Source: Phycisphaerae bacterium (GTDB lineage: Bacteria > Planctomycetota > Phycisphaerae > UBA1845 > UTPLA1). From it: a stretch of DNA of 64,000 bases. The notes under the pieces were generated by a model. The model searched no databases and was not told the origin of the DNA. It saw nothing but the letters and a program-made list of their open reading frames with translations. The stretch covers positions 310,001 through 374,000 of the forward strand of contig JAHBXN010000003.1 in assembly GCA_019636475.1 (NCBI GenBank). Direction: 5' to 3'. The position numbers and the translations under genes were made by a program. This document shows, piece after piece, positions 19,994-29,044 of this stretch; the stretch's first letter is position 1; every line of letters begins with the position of its first letter.

Positions 19994-20578
19994 TCATCCA
20001 GCCGATTCACCTTCGTCCGTCAGCTCGCGCATCTTTTCGCCAAGGCGCAGGGTGATGCGGTACTTTGCCTTATGCACCTGGTTCGCGTTCACATCCAGCA
20101 GCCTGCAGATCTCGTCAACCGGCATCTCATCGATCACATAAAGCTTGAACGCCCGGAATGTCTTTTCCTCGACTTCCTGTCGCACCTGATGCAGCGCATA
20201 GCGCAGATGCTCATCCATCCACACCTTGTCAAACAACTCCTCTGGCGAGCCGCCCTTATCTGACAGGACCTTGAACTCGACGCTGTCCGCCGCTCGTTCT
20301 CGCCGATCCCGAAAGAGATTCCGAATCCGATTGTTCACCAGCGTCTTGAGCCATCCCTTGAAACGCCCCCGCGTCTGGTCGTATTCGAACGTGCTGATGT
20401 GCTGGTGAACCGCAATCATACAATGCTGAACCACATCCTCCGCCTCGGTTGAATTCGCGCCCGACAGCGTCGCAAATCGACGCAGCATCGGCCGGTAAAT
20501 CGTATCAAACTCCTGCCATGCCGAAGAATCCTGTCGATTGCGAATTCGAATCAGGAGACTTGCACGCGTGGTATTCAT
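19994..20578 (-). CDS. ECF-family RNA polymerase sigma factor
   Basis: 194 residues, standard for ECF sigma factors. Region 2 contains AEDVVQHCMIAVHQ and the helix that binds the -10 element; region 4 contains MPVDEICRLLDVNANQVHKAKYR, a helix-turn-helix for the -35 element. The translation start at 20578 (MNTTRASLL) discards a non-coding N-terminal extension. It lies immediately upstream of the zinc-finger/kinase fusion, an arrangement seen in Planctomycetota where sigma activity may be controlled by the fused anti-sigma finger or by phosphorylation rather than by a free anti-sigma factor. Its target promoters are unknown. Confidence 0.9.
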   Translation of the reverse strand: MNTTRASLLIRIRNRQDSSAWQEFDTIYRPMLRRFATLSGANSTEAEDVVQHCMIAVHQHISTFEYDQTRGRFKGWLKTLVNNRIRNLFRDRRERAADSVEFKVLSDKGGSPEELFDKVWMDEHLRYALHQVRQEVEEKTFRAFKLYVIDEMPVDEICRLLDVNANQVHKAKYRITLRLGEKMRELTDEGESAG

Positions 20579-20857
20579 GCCCGACGCTCCCGTGATGGCG
20601 ACATGCGGTCCCGATTGCCCGTTACCCTCGCATTGTAACAAACCGCCTGCCCTGATGTGGCGCGACGGCCGACGCCCTCCACGGTCAGACATCAGACGGT
20701 ACCCGCTTCGGCCGAGATTCTGCCTCAGGTTTTGAGCTTTCGCGGGAGCAAGCCTGCTCCCCAATCGAATGAGATGCGAAGTTTGCGGCGCACACGCTGC
20801 GCATTTGTCTTTGCGGGGGATGCCCTCGACGATCCCAAATGGACGAGACCGTGTCCG

Positions 20858-21085
20858 TCAGAGTCCGAGCAAGTTCTGAACGATGATGGTAACCGTATTG
20901 ATCAGGATCGAATTCACCAGCGACTGAAGCTCGAAATTAAGCCCGCCGATCAGATCGGGGAAACAGCCGGTCGCCTGGCATATCGGCAGAGCGGCCGCGA
21001 ACGCTATGATCCGCCGCCTTCGCCCGGCGGAAGCAAGATACCGAAACCAACCGCACTTTCGCCGCAGCGTCTTGCCGTTTTTCAT
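20858..21085 (-). CDS. Small lipoprotein-like protein, tandem copy 1
   Basis: 75 residues: a very basic N-terminus, a hydrophobic segment, a cysteine in QATGCFPDL that resembles a lipobox, and a hydrophobic tail (LINTVTIIVQNLLGL). I do not recognise a named family. The same plan (basic, hydrophobic, small residue-Gly-Cys, then Pro, then a hydrophobic helix) recurs in the next two genes upstream, suggesting divergent paralogues. The stop of the upstream copy is 12 bases before this start, and a weak AGGACG site precedes the ATG. It lies 280 bases before the ECF sigma gene on the same strand. Confidence 0.5.
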   Translation of the reverse strand: MKNGKTLRRKCGWFRYLASAGRRRRIIAFAAALPICQATGCFPDLIGGLNFELQSLVNSILINTVTIIVQNLLGL

Positions 21086-21097
21086 CGGTTCGTCCTG

Positions 21098-21289
21098 TCA
21101 AATCACGCCGAACAGCGTGTTGAAGATGATGGATGTGATCGTTTGAATCGCCACTGCCGCCGTGAGCACGATGTTCTCGGCGAACACTTGAGCAAATGCG
21201 TTGTTCGGAAGGCATCCGATCGACTGGTATAGCCCGAGGACGGGCAGGAGCTTCGCGGCCCGCAACAGCGTGCGACGATATTTGTACAT
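21098..21289 (-). CDS. Small lipoprotein-like protein, tandem copy 2
   Basis: 63 residues with basic N-terminus MYKYRRTLLRAAK, a short hydrophobic core, the cysteine-containing segment YQSIGCLPNNAFA and a long hydrophobic tail ending IIFNTLFGVI. If the signal is a lipobox, the mature protein would be only some 38 residues anchored by lipid and able to insert in a membrane. It resembles copies 1 and 3 in layout more than in exact sequence. Function unknown; its size and amphipathic tail would suit a membrane-associated peptide. Confidence 0.55.
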   Translation of the reverse strand: MYKYRRTLLRAAKLLPVLGLYQSIGCLPNNAFAQVFAENIVLTAAVAIQTITSIIFNTLFGVI

Positions 21290-21484
21290 TCCCAGGCTTC
21301 CTTAGCGGCGAGGTCTTAACACGGCGGTTCGGAAAATCGTCGCTCCCAAGCGCGTCCCGACCACCCAAGCTGACTCCGGCAATCTGCGGCGCCAAAAAAC
21401 AACCACCGCGCAATAAAACAAGCCAGAAAGGCATCCGTCAATGCCCTTCCGGCCTGCGATAGTAACGACTTACGGCAGCACGGT

Positions 21485-21745
21485 CTACGCAAAGAATGCG
21501 TGCGTCACGTCGTGAATCACCTGTACGACCGGCTGGCTGGTGCTGCTTGCTTGCTGGAGCGACAGGAAGAATGCGTTCACGATCGAGGTGAGCAGCGTGG
21601 AAAACGAGGCCTGAAGGCCGCTCAGTACGGCCGTTCGCACCTCGGGGTCGCAACCGCCCAGATTGAACTGCAAAGCAAGCCCGCCCAACACGAACGGCGC
21701 CCAGCGTTTGGTGGTCAACATCCACGATCGACGACGCGGCTTCAT
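21485..21745 (-). CDS. Small lipoprotein-like protein, tandem copy 3
   Basis: 86 residues from the ATG at 21745, which has a textbook AAGGAGA ribosome-binding site at the right distance; the longer upstream reading is rejected. A basic N-terminus and hydrophobic core lead to a canonical LGGC lipobox (NLGGCDPEV), so this copy is the best lipoprotein candidate of the three. The mature part is helical and hydrophobic (LLTSIVNAFFLSL) with a short polar tail. No database family is recognised. It is the first gene of the three-gene tandem. Confidence 0.6.
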   Translation of the reverse strand: MKPRRRSWMLTTKRWAPFVLGGLALQFNLGGCDPEVRTAVLSGLQASFSTLLTSIVNAFFLSLQQASSTSQPVVQVIHDVTHAFFA

Positions 21746-22045
21746 AGTAATCTCCTTTTCGAGCCCGCGGGGGCCTGTCAAATTAAGTCGCCCTTCTTCG
21801 ACGGGCGGCGGCGGATTTGGCTTACCGGGGTTATCCAAAGCCTACAATACGCACTGTTCAGGGGGACAGCCTGGCTTGCGGCACGGGCCTCGCACGGCCC
21901 CATAACCACAGCAGCGCCCCATGTTACACATCGGCTATGGGACAGTTGCATATTAGATTCAGAAGTCGATTCGCCTGTATCAGCCCCGCTTTCGAGAAAA
22001 ACCGGCACGATCGCGCGCGGGAGCGAGAATTATCAGACCCGCCAT

Positions 22046-23266
22046 TCACGAAACGAGACGCGCCGAACCGCCGACCGGCGGCGCATTTACGGATGACGGT
22101 ATTGTCACCGGAGCGTGGACGCCGACGAGCGACGTGGTGGGAGTTCTCTCGACCCGTGAGCCGAGCAGGCAGGTCACTTCATAGGGAATTGTGTTCATTC
22201 GCTTCGCGATCCCGGCCACAGAGTTCGGTCGGCCAGGCTTGTCGTCGATTAAAGTAACCGGGGTACCAACGCCCATCGGAGGAAGGTCCGTCAGATCAAC
22301 CGCGAATTGATCCATACTGACGCGCCCGACGACCGGTGCGTCACCGCCGGGCGTGCCGACGACCGCATTGTTGGAGAGCATGCGAATGAACCCGTCGAAA
22401 TATCCTGCCGGAATGATCCCGATGCGCGTTGGTCGTTTTGTCGTGAAAGTCTGACCATATCCCACACAATGCCCCACGGGCAGTTCCTTGACCGAAGCAA
22501 GATGGGTCGTCAACCGCAGAACCGGCTTGAGATAGATCAGTTCTGCCATGTGTGAGGCCGGATAATACCCATAGAGGGCAAGCCCCGGGCGCACCATGTC
22601 GAGATGCGCGTCGGGCATGGCGATGGTCGCGGCGCTGTTCGAAATGTGCTTGATCACGCCGGGCGGCAGGTTGACCCGAATCGCCGTCAAAACGTGATTG
22701 AAGAGCGAAAGCTGTTTGCGTGCCAACTCGCGCTGCTTCATGTCAGCTGTCGCGAAGTGGGAATAGATACCGACAAACTGCAAACACCGGGCGACTCGAA
22801 TGCTCCGCACCAACTCGCCGACTCGGTCCGGCATCACTCCCATACGGCCCATGCCGGTATCAACCTTCACGTGAACACGCACCCCCGTCGGCGGGTTGTG
22901 CTCGCGCAGGTGCCGGACTGTTTCCTCGTCAACAACCGTCAGCGTCAGGTCATGTTCGACGACCGCGTCGATCCGTTCCCGTCGCTCCTTCTCATCCGCG
23001 ACGGCCAGCACATTTCCCAGCACCAGAATCGGCTTCACCCAGCCGACCGCTCTGAGTTCAATCGCCTCCGTCAAATTGGCGACCGCGCCGTAATCCGCAC
23101 CTGCGGCATGAAGAGCCGGGGCGACGATTTTGAGCCCGTGGCCGTACGCATCCGCCTTCAGCGGCGCGCAGAGTTTGACGAGATGGGATCGACAGGCCTC
23201 TCTGAGCGATCGAAAGTTATGTACCAGGTTGTCGATGCTGATGTGAGCTACGAGATCCGATCTCAT
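22046..23266 (-). CDS. alr: Alanine racemase
   Basis: 406 residues. PLP-dependent enzyme making D-alanine for peptidoglycan. The N-terminal TIM-barrel domain carries the PLP lysine 37 in PLKADAYGHG; the second domain holds the GRVSMDQF motif around the catalytic tyrosine partner region and a conserved C-terminal PYEVTCLLGSRV. The ATG at 23266 (MRSDLVAHISIDNL) has a GGAAGG site; about 85 upstream codons in the same frame are not homologous-looking and are excluded. Its presence fits the recent view that Planctomycetota make peptidoglycan. It is divergent from the peptidase gene. Confidence 0.95.
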   Translation of the reverse strand: MRSDLVAHISIDNLVHNFRSLREACRSHLVKLCAPLKADAYGHGLKIVAPALHAAGADYGAVANLTEAIELRAVGWVKPILVLGNVLAVADEKERRERIDAVVEHDLTLTVVDEETVRHLREHNPPTGVRVHVKVDTGMGRMGVMPDRVGELVRSIRVARCLQFVGIYSHFATADMKQRELARKQLSLFNHVLTAIRVNLPPGVIKHISNSAATIAMPDAHLDMVRPGLALYGYYPASHMAELIYLKPVLRLTTHLASVKELPVGHCVGYGQTFTTKRPTRIGIIPAGYFDGFIRMLSNNAVVGTPGGDAPVVGRVSMDQFAVDLTDLPPMGVGTPVTLIDDKPGRPNSVAGIAKRMNTIPYEVTCLLGSRVERTPTTSLVGVHAPVTIPSSVNAPPVGGSARLVS

Positions 23267-23542
23267 GGTCGTCTGCCTTCCGTGGACCAAGCGAGCATAC
23301 CAGATCATCGGCGTATTCGACAATGACAGACGACTTGGCTGTGTTTTACATGCGACGGGATGAAGGCTATTGGTTTCATCGGACCAAATCTCGATCAGGC
23401 GACGGAGTGCCGTCCGCCGTTCCAAAGTGAGTCTGTGCGAAGCACTTGCGAGCGCCGGTTCGCTACGACCGGCATTTCCCTTAATCAGACCTGTGCGTCT
23501 ATACTCCGCGGCCATTATCAATTTCAGTTCGGAGCTCTGATC

Positions 23543-25834
23543 GTGAAAACTCGACGCCCTCCTATTCGCTTCCTCTTTCGGATGCTCGGACTCCAGCTGC
23601 TGGTCGCGCTGTCGGCGCTTGGTGCATCGTGGGGCTGCTCTGCCGCCCGACCGGCCGGGGCTGATGCACCGATTGACACGAGCTTCCTCCTCGAACTGTC
23701 CGTCACGCGAAACTATTCGAATGGCCGGCCATCGCGAATATCCCTCACGCCGGACGGATCGGCGGTTCTGTTCCTGCGCAGCGGACCACGCGATGTCGTC
23801 CAGAGTCTTTATGAAATGGACGTAGCCACCCAGGAAGTGCGGTGCTTTCTTCGCGCGGAAGATCTGCTCGCCGGCAAACGAGAGGCACTCTCCGCCGAGG
23901 AACGTGCCGCACGCGAACGCAGCCGGGAGTCCCGACAGGGTCTGACATGGTACGAATTATCACAAGACGGCGCCAGCATACTCACCGGCCTGAGCGGCGA
24001 TCTCTACGTCATTCGCCGCGCGGATGGACACATCACCAAGCTTGCCAGACTTGATCAACCCGCCCGCGACGCCCGCTTCTCACCCGATGGCCAGTTCGTC
24101 TCGTGTATTCGAGGATATGACCTTCATGTTATCAATCTGAAGACCAACGAAGACAGCGCGCTGACGACCGGAGGCACCCAGGACCGCGCGTTCGGCACCG
24201 CCGAGTTTGTGGCAGCTGAGGAAATGGACCGTCGGACCGGATACTGGTGGACAGGTGATTCCCGGCACCTTGCATACACCGAAGTCGATCAAACCCAGGT
24301 GCCGACTCGCTACATATTCAACCCAATCCACCCGAACGATCCAGCGCAGGGCTGGCGGTATCCGAACGCAGGCGCGAGCAACGCTCGTGTACGGCTGGGT
24401 ATCGTAAGCGTCACCGGAGGCGATACCTCATGGGTGGAGTGGGACTCGGCGGCTTATCCTTATCTGGCGACCGTCCGAAGTGAGAAGGACATGCCGCTCA
24501 CCATGTACGTTCAGACACGCGACCAAACCGAAGCGATATTGTATCGCATAGACGCCACAACCGGTGAGAAAAGCGAACTCCTTCGCGAACACGACGACGC
24601 GTGGATCAACATCGACCCATCGATGCCGAAGTGGATCGATGAAGGATCGAGATTCCTCTGGACCAGCGAGCGAACGGGGGAAACCCGCCTGGAACTTCGC
24701 GATGACGACGGACGCTTCGTCAATGCGTACGCCTTCGACGCCGCGCGTTTTGCCGGTGTCGTCTCGGTACAGCACGCTCGAAAGGAACTGGTCGCGCGCG
24801 TTGCGTCGCGACCGGGGCAGTCCCAACTTGTCCGCCTCCGAATCGACGGCAGCGGCGCGGTCCGAATCACCGAAGGTGTCGGTTCTCATGGCGGCACATT
24901 CTCCCGCGATGGAGATAACTGGGTGCATAGCGCTTCTCTGGTTGACGGCCGAGAGATACTCGCCGTTCGGAATCGCGGCGGCGAACACCTCGTGGACCTG
25001 CCGTCGGAGGCTCAGCAGCCGCCGTTCATGCCAAATGTGGAATGGACGCAGGTTCGATTCGAAGGTCGCGAGTTTGAGGCGGTCATTCAGCGGCCGCGAG
25101 ATTTCAGGCCCGGCCGGAAGTATCCGGTCATCGAGTCCGTCTACGGAGGACCGGGGCATTCCGTCGTTTCGTCGGCGGCTCGAAGCTATTTGCGGAATCA
25201 ATGGATGGCGGACCAGGGATTCATCGTCGTGCAGTGCGATACACGCGGCACACCCGGGCGCGATCGTGATTGGGAACGAACGATCAAAGGTGATGTGATT
25301 GACACGCCGCTACAAGAACACGCCGGGATCGTGACGGAACTCTGCCGGCGCTACGGTGAGATGGATGCCCGCCGCATCGGCATTTACGGATGGTCCTTTG
25401 GCGGCTATTTCTCGGCGATGGCCGTGCTCCGACAGCCAAGCGTTTATCATGCAGCAGTCGCGGGTGCGCCGGTGACGGACTGGATCGACTACGACACGCA
25501 CTACACAGAGCGCTATCTTGGCGTTCCCCCGACCGCCGAAGACCTCTCGGCGGCGAATGGCGCGGAGGCGGCGGAGACGGTCGCCGAGGCGTATCGCCGC
25601 TGCGATGCAAACACCTACGCCGAACAGCTCACCCGCCCGCTTCTGCTGATCCACGGAACGACCGATGATAATGTGTACTTCCAGCACACACTGAAACTGC
25701 ATGATGCGTTATTCCGCGCCGGCCGGCACCACGAGTTGCTCGTCCTGTCGGGCTTCACCCATATGGTGCCGGACCCGATTGTCACCACTCGGCTCAACGA
25801 ACGCATCGTTCGATTCTTCAAAATGAACCTGTGA
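23543..25834 (+). CDS. Exported S9B (dipeptidyl-peptidase IV-like) serine peptidase
   Basis: 763 residues. A signal segment with a weak lipobox-like SWGC is followed by an eight-bladed beta-propeller (DPP IV N-terminal domain, about 50-480) and an alpha/beta-hydrolase domain. The nucleophile is Ser 618 in GWSFGGYFS, the aspartate is in TTDDNVY and the histidine in GFTHMV. DPP IV-type enzymes cleave dipeptides, often Xaa-Pro, from peptide N-termini, so a role in peptide scavenging is likely. The GTG at 23543 has a GGAG site eight bases upstream; a longer ATG-initiated frame has no such site. A TATACT box at 23500-23505 lies upstream without a clear -35. Confidence 0.9.
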   Translation: MKTRRPPIRFLFRMLGLQLLVALSALGASWGCSAARPAGADAPIDTSFLLELSVTRNYSNGRPSRISLTPDGSAVLFLRSGPRDVVQSLYEMDVATQEVRCFLRAEDLLAGKREALSAEERAARERSRESRQGLTWYELSQDGASILTGLSGDLYVIRRADGHITKLARLDQPARDARFSPDGQFVSCIRGYDLHVINLKTNEDSALTTGGTQDRAFGTAEFVAAEEMDRRTGYWWTGDSRHLAYTEVDQTQVPTRYIFNPIHPNDPAQGWRYPNAGASNARVRLGIVSVTGGDTSWVEWDSAAYPYLATVRSEKDMPLTMYVQTRDQTEAILYRIDATTGEKSELLREHDDAWINIDPSMPKWIDEGSRFLWTSERTGETRLELRDDDGRFVNAYAFDAARFAGVVSVQHARKELVARVASRPGQSQLVRLRIDGSGAVRITEGVGSHGGTFSRDGDNWVHSASLVDGREILAVRNRGGEHLVDLPSEAQQPPFMPNVEWTQVRFEGREFEAVIQRPRDFRPGRKYPVIESVYGGPGHSVVSSAARSYLRNQWMADQGFIVVQCDTRGTPGRDRDWERTIKGDVIDTPLQEHAGIVTELCRRYGEMDARRIGIYGWSFGGYFSAMAVLRQPSVYHAAVAGAPVTDWIDYDTHYTERYLGVPPTAEDLSAANGAEAAETVAEAYRRCDANTYAEQLTRPLLLIHGTTDDNVYFQHTLKLHDALFRAGRHHELLVLSGFTHMVPDPIVTTRLNERIVRFFKMNL

Positions 25835-25849
25835 TTCGAACAAGTCCAA

Positions 25850-26905
25850 CTACCTGTTAGGGCCCAGTTTGCTCAGACCGGCAAGCGTATCAAGGGAACC
25901 CTGTAGCAGGATCGTATCACCGTCCTGAAGCATCGTATCCGGCCCGGGGAAAAGCCTTCGGACGCCGCGGCCGTGGCCAGGTGTCACCTCGATTACACTG
26001 CATGAGTACGCATCGAGCACGCCAGCGACGGTGCGATTGCAGAGCGGACCGCCGGATTTGACCTCCCACGACTGCGCTGCGACGAGTTGATCGCCCATCA
26101 CGAAACTGTTGACGGTCCCCGGCGAAATCGCAGACATCGCGAACATCGGAGCGGAAATCGCCGACTGGGACATCGCTTCGTGTATGTTGAATCCATCCCT
26201 GACTTTGTCGGCCATATTCTGATCAAACATGCGCAGTACGACCCGAACTTCCGGATTTGCACGCCGTGCATCGAGTGCAATTTCGAGATTGGCCAGATCG
26301 TCGGTCGTCGCAAGCAGGATGCTCCGCGCGGCCTGTATGTTCGCGTCTTCCAGAATCGCCTCGCGTCGCGCATCGCCGATGAATAGCGGCGTACCGTCAC
26401 GACGAACATCTTCAAGGAATTGATTGTCGGGCTGTCGTTCGATGACGACCACGCGCTGCCCCAGTTGCCGAAGCAGTTGATAGGTCTTGTAGCCGAGCCG
26501 TCCCAGTCCCACTAGTACGATATGGTTGCGATAGGCCGACGCCATCATGGAACACCATCCTCGCTCATTGCGCCTACGGTCGCGCAGCATCAGCGCGAAA
26601 TCGACGATCCCTTCGATGATCAGCGTTAATCCCAGGACCGGAATTACAAAGAAAAGAAGCTGGAGCCACCCGGACTGCGGAAAATCCTCAGGCGGCTCGC
26701 CGAAGATCAGCAGCCAGGTGAAGTAAACCGCCTCCTGAGGCGTGTGCGACTTCTCCGGCTCAAGCTCAATGAATGCGATCGCTCCAAAGCTGAGGATGAT
26801 GAGCATCAACCAGAGCCGAATACGAAAATGAGAAAACGCGACTCGGTAGAAACACCACTCACGCCAGAGCCGGGCTTTCCAACTTTCCTGATGACGCAGC
26901 GGCAC
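25850..26905 (-). CDS. Two-TM ion-channel-like protein with TrkA-N (RCK) domain
   Basis: 351 residues. Helices at about 32-48 and 80-104 frame a short re-entrant segment, then a TrkA-N Rossmann domain (GLGRLG at 133-138, GDARRE, SILLATTDDLANLE) and a TrkA-C-like tail. That is the layout of MthK-type K+ channels gated by ligand binding to RCK domains. The residues where TVGYGD should stand read TWLLIFGEPPEDFP (63-76), so ion selectivity is unlikely to be that of a classical K+ channel. Start is a GTG with GAGGA seven bases away. It is divergent from the RluA gene. Confidence 0.8.
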   Translation of the reverse strand: MPLRHQESWKARLWREWCFYRVAFSHFRIRLWLMLIILSFGAIAFIELEPEKSHTPQEAVYFTWLLIFGEPPEDFPQSGWLQLLFFVIPVLGLTLIIEGIVDFALMLRDRRRNERGWCSMMASAYRNHIVLVGLGRLGYKTYQLLRQLGQRVVVIERQPDNQFLEDVRRDGTPLFIGDARREAILEDANIQAARSILLATTDDLANLEIALDARRANPEVRVVLRMFDQNMADKVRDGFNIHEAMSQSAISAPMFAMSAISPGTVNSFVMGDQLVAAQSWEVKSGGPLCNRTVAGVLDAYSCSVIEVTPGHGRGVRRLFPGPDTMLQDGDTILLQGSLDTLAGLSKLGPNR

Positions 26906-27098
26906 GCTTGATCCTCAGCAGCGACAGCCGCCGATCGTCGTCTCGCACGTCGAGGGCGAGCGTCCGGCGAACCGCGACCTGGACATTGAGGCCGGGAAGT
27001 ATAATCGAATCACCGAAATGGAGGATTCCCGAACCTTCGCTCGATACGCCCGGTCCTCGCGGATTGGCGGAAGGCCACGCGCGTGCTATCGTAGGTCT

Positions 27099-27833
27099 AT
27101 GCAGGAACTCAGCGTCTCTCCCAACCCGGCGGTGCCTCACCGAATCGTCTTTCGCGACGAACATCTGCTTGTCGTTGAAAAGCCCTCGGGTGTTGTCACT
27201 CAACCCGGGAAAAAACATGAACACGATAGCCTGCTCAATGGACTGTTCGCACAGTTCGGTAACCGTCTTCAAAACCTGGGGGAATCGCGCGATTGGGGAT
27301 TGCTGCATCGACTGGACAAAGACACTTCAGGGCTGGTCATCGTCGCACTGACCGTCCCGGCCTTCGAAAACCTGCTCGATCAATTCAAGCGAAGGCTAAT
27401 CAAGAAACTCTATTGGGCAATCGTCCTTGGATCGCCCCGCCCCGCACAGGGTGTCATCCAGAAGCCTATTCGGGAGGCCGTCGGCCTGCGCAAGCGGGCT
27501 GTCATCGATCGAGACGGGGAGCAGGCGGTCACGGCTTACAAGGTGCTCGAGTCTGGCGAGGGCGTTTCTCTCATCGAAGCCCGCCCGAAGACCGGGCGCC
27601 TTCATCAGATTCGCGTCCACATGGCATCTCTGGGAAATCCCGTCCTGGGTGACCATGAATACAGCGCGCGCCTCAAGCTGCCAAACGTTCGGCGTCTCTG
27701 CCTGCATGCCGCCGCCCTGTCATTCCTGCACCCGGCCACTTCGCATCGCCAGATCGTGGAATCAGCGTGGCCGGTTGACCTCCACAAGACCCTTAAGCGG
27801 TTTGGACTGCATGAGCCGTCCTTACCGGGCTGA
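27099..27833 (+). CDS. RluA-family pseudouridine synthase
   Basis: 244 residues. Converts uridine to pseudouridine in rRNA or tRNA. The catalytic aspartate is Asp 73 in HRLDKDTSGLV, and the family motif ARPKTGRLHQIRVHM follows. No S4 domain precedes the catalytic domain, which suggests an RluA/TruC-like rather than RluD-like enzyme. The start at 27099 (MQELSVSPNP) was preferred to a longer reading that overlaps the divergent promoter region. Target site cannot be assigned. Confidence 0.9.
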   Translation: MQELSVSPNPAVPHRIVFRDEHLLVVEKPSGVVTQPGKKHEHDSLLNGLFAQFGNRLQNLGESRDWGLLHRLDKDTSGLVIVALTVPAFENLLDQFKRRLIKKLYWAIVLGSPRPAQGVIQKPIREAVGLRKRAVIDRDGEQAVTAYKVLESGEGVSLIEARPKTGRLHQIRVHMASLGNPVLGDHEYSARLKLPNVRRLCLHAAALSFLHPATSHRQIVESAWPVDLHKTLKRFGLHEPSLPG

Positions 27834-28170
27834 GGCAGGATGATTTGAACCCATCGCAAGCTGGCTCGGACCGCAACCACCGATCGACTCGACGCATAGT
27901 TTCACATGGCCGAAAGCGGACAGGATTCTATCGGAAACCTCTACGCCCCATCTGTTTAGAACAACTTCACCTCAACCGAACGACCGATATTCTTGAAACG
28001 CACGGGGTGAATTGATACTATGCTAGCCAGATGGGAAAGACCGCCATCGAGCCATTGCCGCCGATGGTCGATATCAACCCAGGCTGACGGGAATCCCGCC
28101 CGCAGAGGTCAGTGACCGCGACGATACTGATGCAGCCGGAACGAACCACGCCGATCGCCGAGGGGGCGAA
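27834..28170. other. Intergenic region with a candidate promoter
   Basis: 337 bases. It holds a good candidate promoter at 27993-28021 and, after it, an 18-codon frame at 28031-28087 that could be a leader peptide or chance. A GAGGGGG ribosome-binding sequence precedes the next gene's TTG. I see no other feature. Confidence 0.4.
27993..28021 (+). promoter_or_regulatory. Candidate sigma70-type promoter for the Lnt-like gene
   Basis: TTGAAA, a 17-base spacer and TACTAT. Five of six and four of six to consensus at optimal spacing, about 140 bases before the gene start. Confidence 0.4.
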
Positions 28171-28872
28171 TTGGTCCGATCAATAAACATACAAGCTTCG
28201 CGTCCGATTTTACCGCACCTACCGCGCGCGCTGAAGATCGCGATCGCTTCGTTTTCGGTGCTCGCAAGCGCGGCCGCCATGGTCACCATCTCCCGCTCGC
28301 CCGGGCAAGGATGGCTGGCGTTTTTCGCGCTAATTCCGCTGCTCCAGATCGTTCGGATTGGCTCGATTAGATTCTCAACAGCCATGGGCGCGCTCTGGGG
28401 CGCGGGTCTGTTGGGCATGCTCGCACTGACTCAGTTTCCAGGGGTCCGGATTTCGGTCGAATCCTGCGGGCTGCTGATTATCGTGCCCACGGCCTTTGCC
28501 TTGTCGACATCATTAATCGTCAGGCGAATCGGATTCAACCCGTTCGTCATCGCGGTCGTTTGGACCCTGGTCGAACTTGCGCTTCGGCCGGTCGGACTTC
28601 CGCTCGGCTTGGCTGCCGGCGCGGTGGGTTCGGGTGCCCTGATGTCGTTGATTGGTGGGGCACTCGGTTACATTCTGGTTGCATTTCTGGTGATATGGGC
28701 CAACTCGGCCATTCTCTCGCTACTGAATCGCGTCTGCATCAGACTGCCGATGCCGATCGTGCAATTCGTCGTTCTTCCGACAATTCGAACCGCCGCGTAT
28801 GAGCGGGCGGTCGCTCCCATCCGCAACGATTCAATCTGCATCGCACGGCCGCGCGCCCCGCCGATATCCTGA
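28171..28872 (+). CDS. Integral membrane protein resembling the membrane half of apolipoprotein N-acyltransferase
   Basis: 233 residues, five or six hydrophobic helices. The opening, with SPGQGWLAFFALIPLLQI and then GALWGAGLLGMLAL, is like the N-terminal helices of Lnt, but the nitrilase catalytic domain that follows in Lnt is absent: the protein ends with a short basic tail. It may be a truncated derivative or an unrelated membrane protein of similar composition. The TTG start follows a strong GAGGGGG site. It lies alone between a pseudouridine synthase and a protease gene. Confidence 0.6.
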   Translation: MVRSINIQASRPILPHLPRALKIAIASFSVLASAAAMVTISRSPGQGWLAFFALIPLLQIVRIGSIRFSTAMGALWGAGLLGMLALTQFPGVRISVESCGLLIIVPTAFALSTSLIVRRIGFNPFVIAVVWTLVELALRPVGLPLGLAAGAVGSGALMSLIGGALGYILVAFLVIWANSAILSLLNRVCIRLPMPIVQFVVLPTIRTAAYERAVAPIRNDSICIARPRAPPIS

Positions 28873-29044
28873 GCGGCTGTGTGTTTCCAAGCGGAGCACC
28901 GAACGAGTGCGTCGTAAGGACGGCGCCGTTCTCCCTCCAACAACCTGATCCCCATCGAATTGACAGGCCACGGCTGTTTCGCGCCTGGATCAGAAAACAA
29001 GTTCAATAGAACCGGATATTCATTTTAACTAGGAGACTTGATTC

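Noticed and set aside
26859-27308. Minus-strand frame whose C-terminal third reads naturally and slightly resembles CsrA
   Set aside because: Its start lies inside the RluA gene and it overlaps the channel gene's start; no CsrA core motif is complete.
28031-28087. 18-codon leader-peptide-like frame after the 27993 promoter
   Set aside because: Too short to judge and no attenuator structure follows; mentioned only under the gap.
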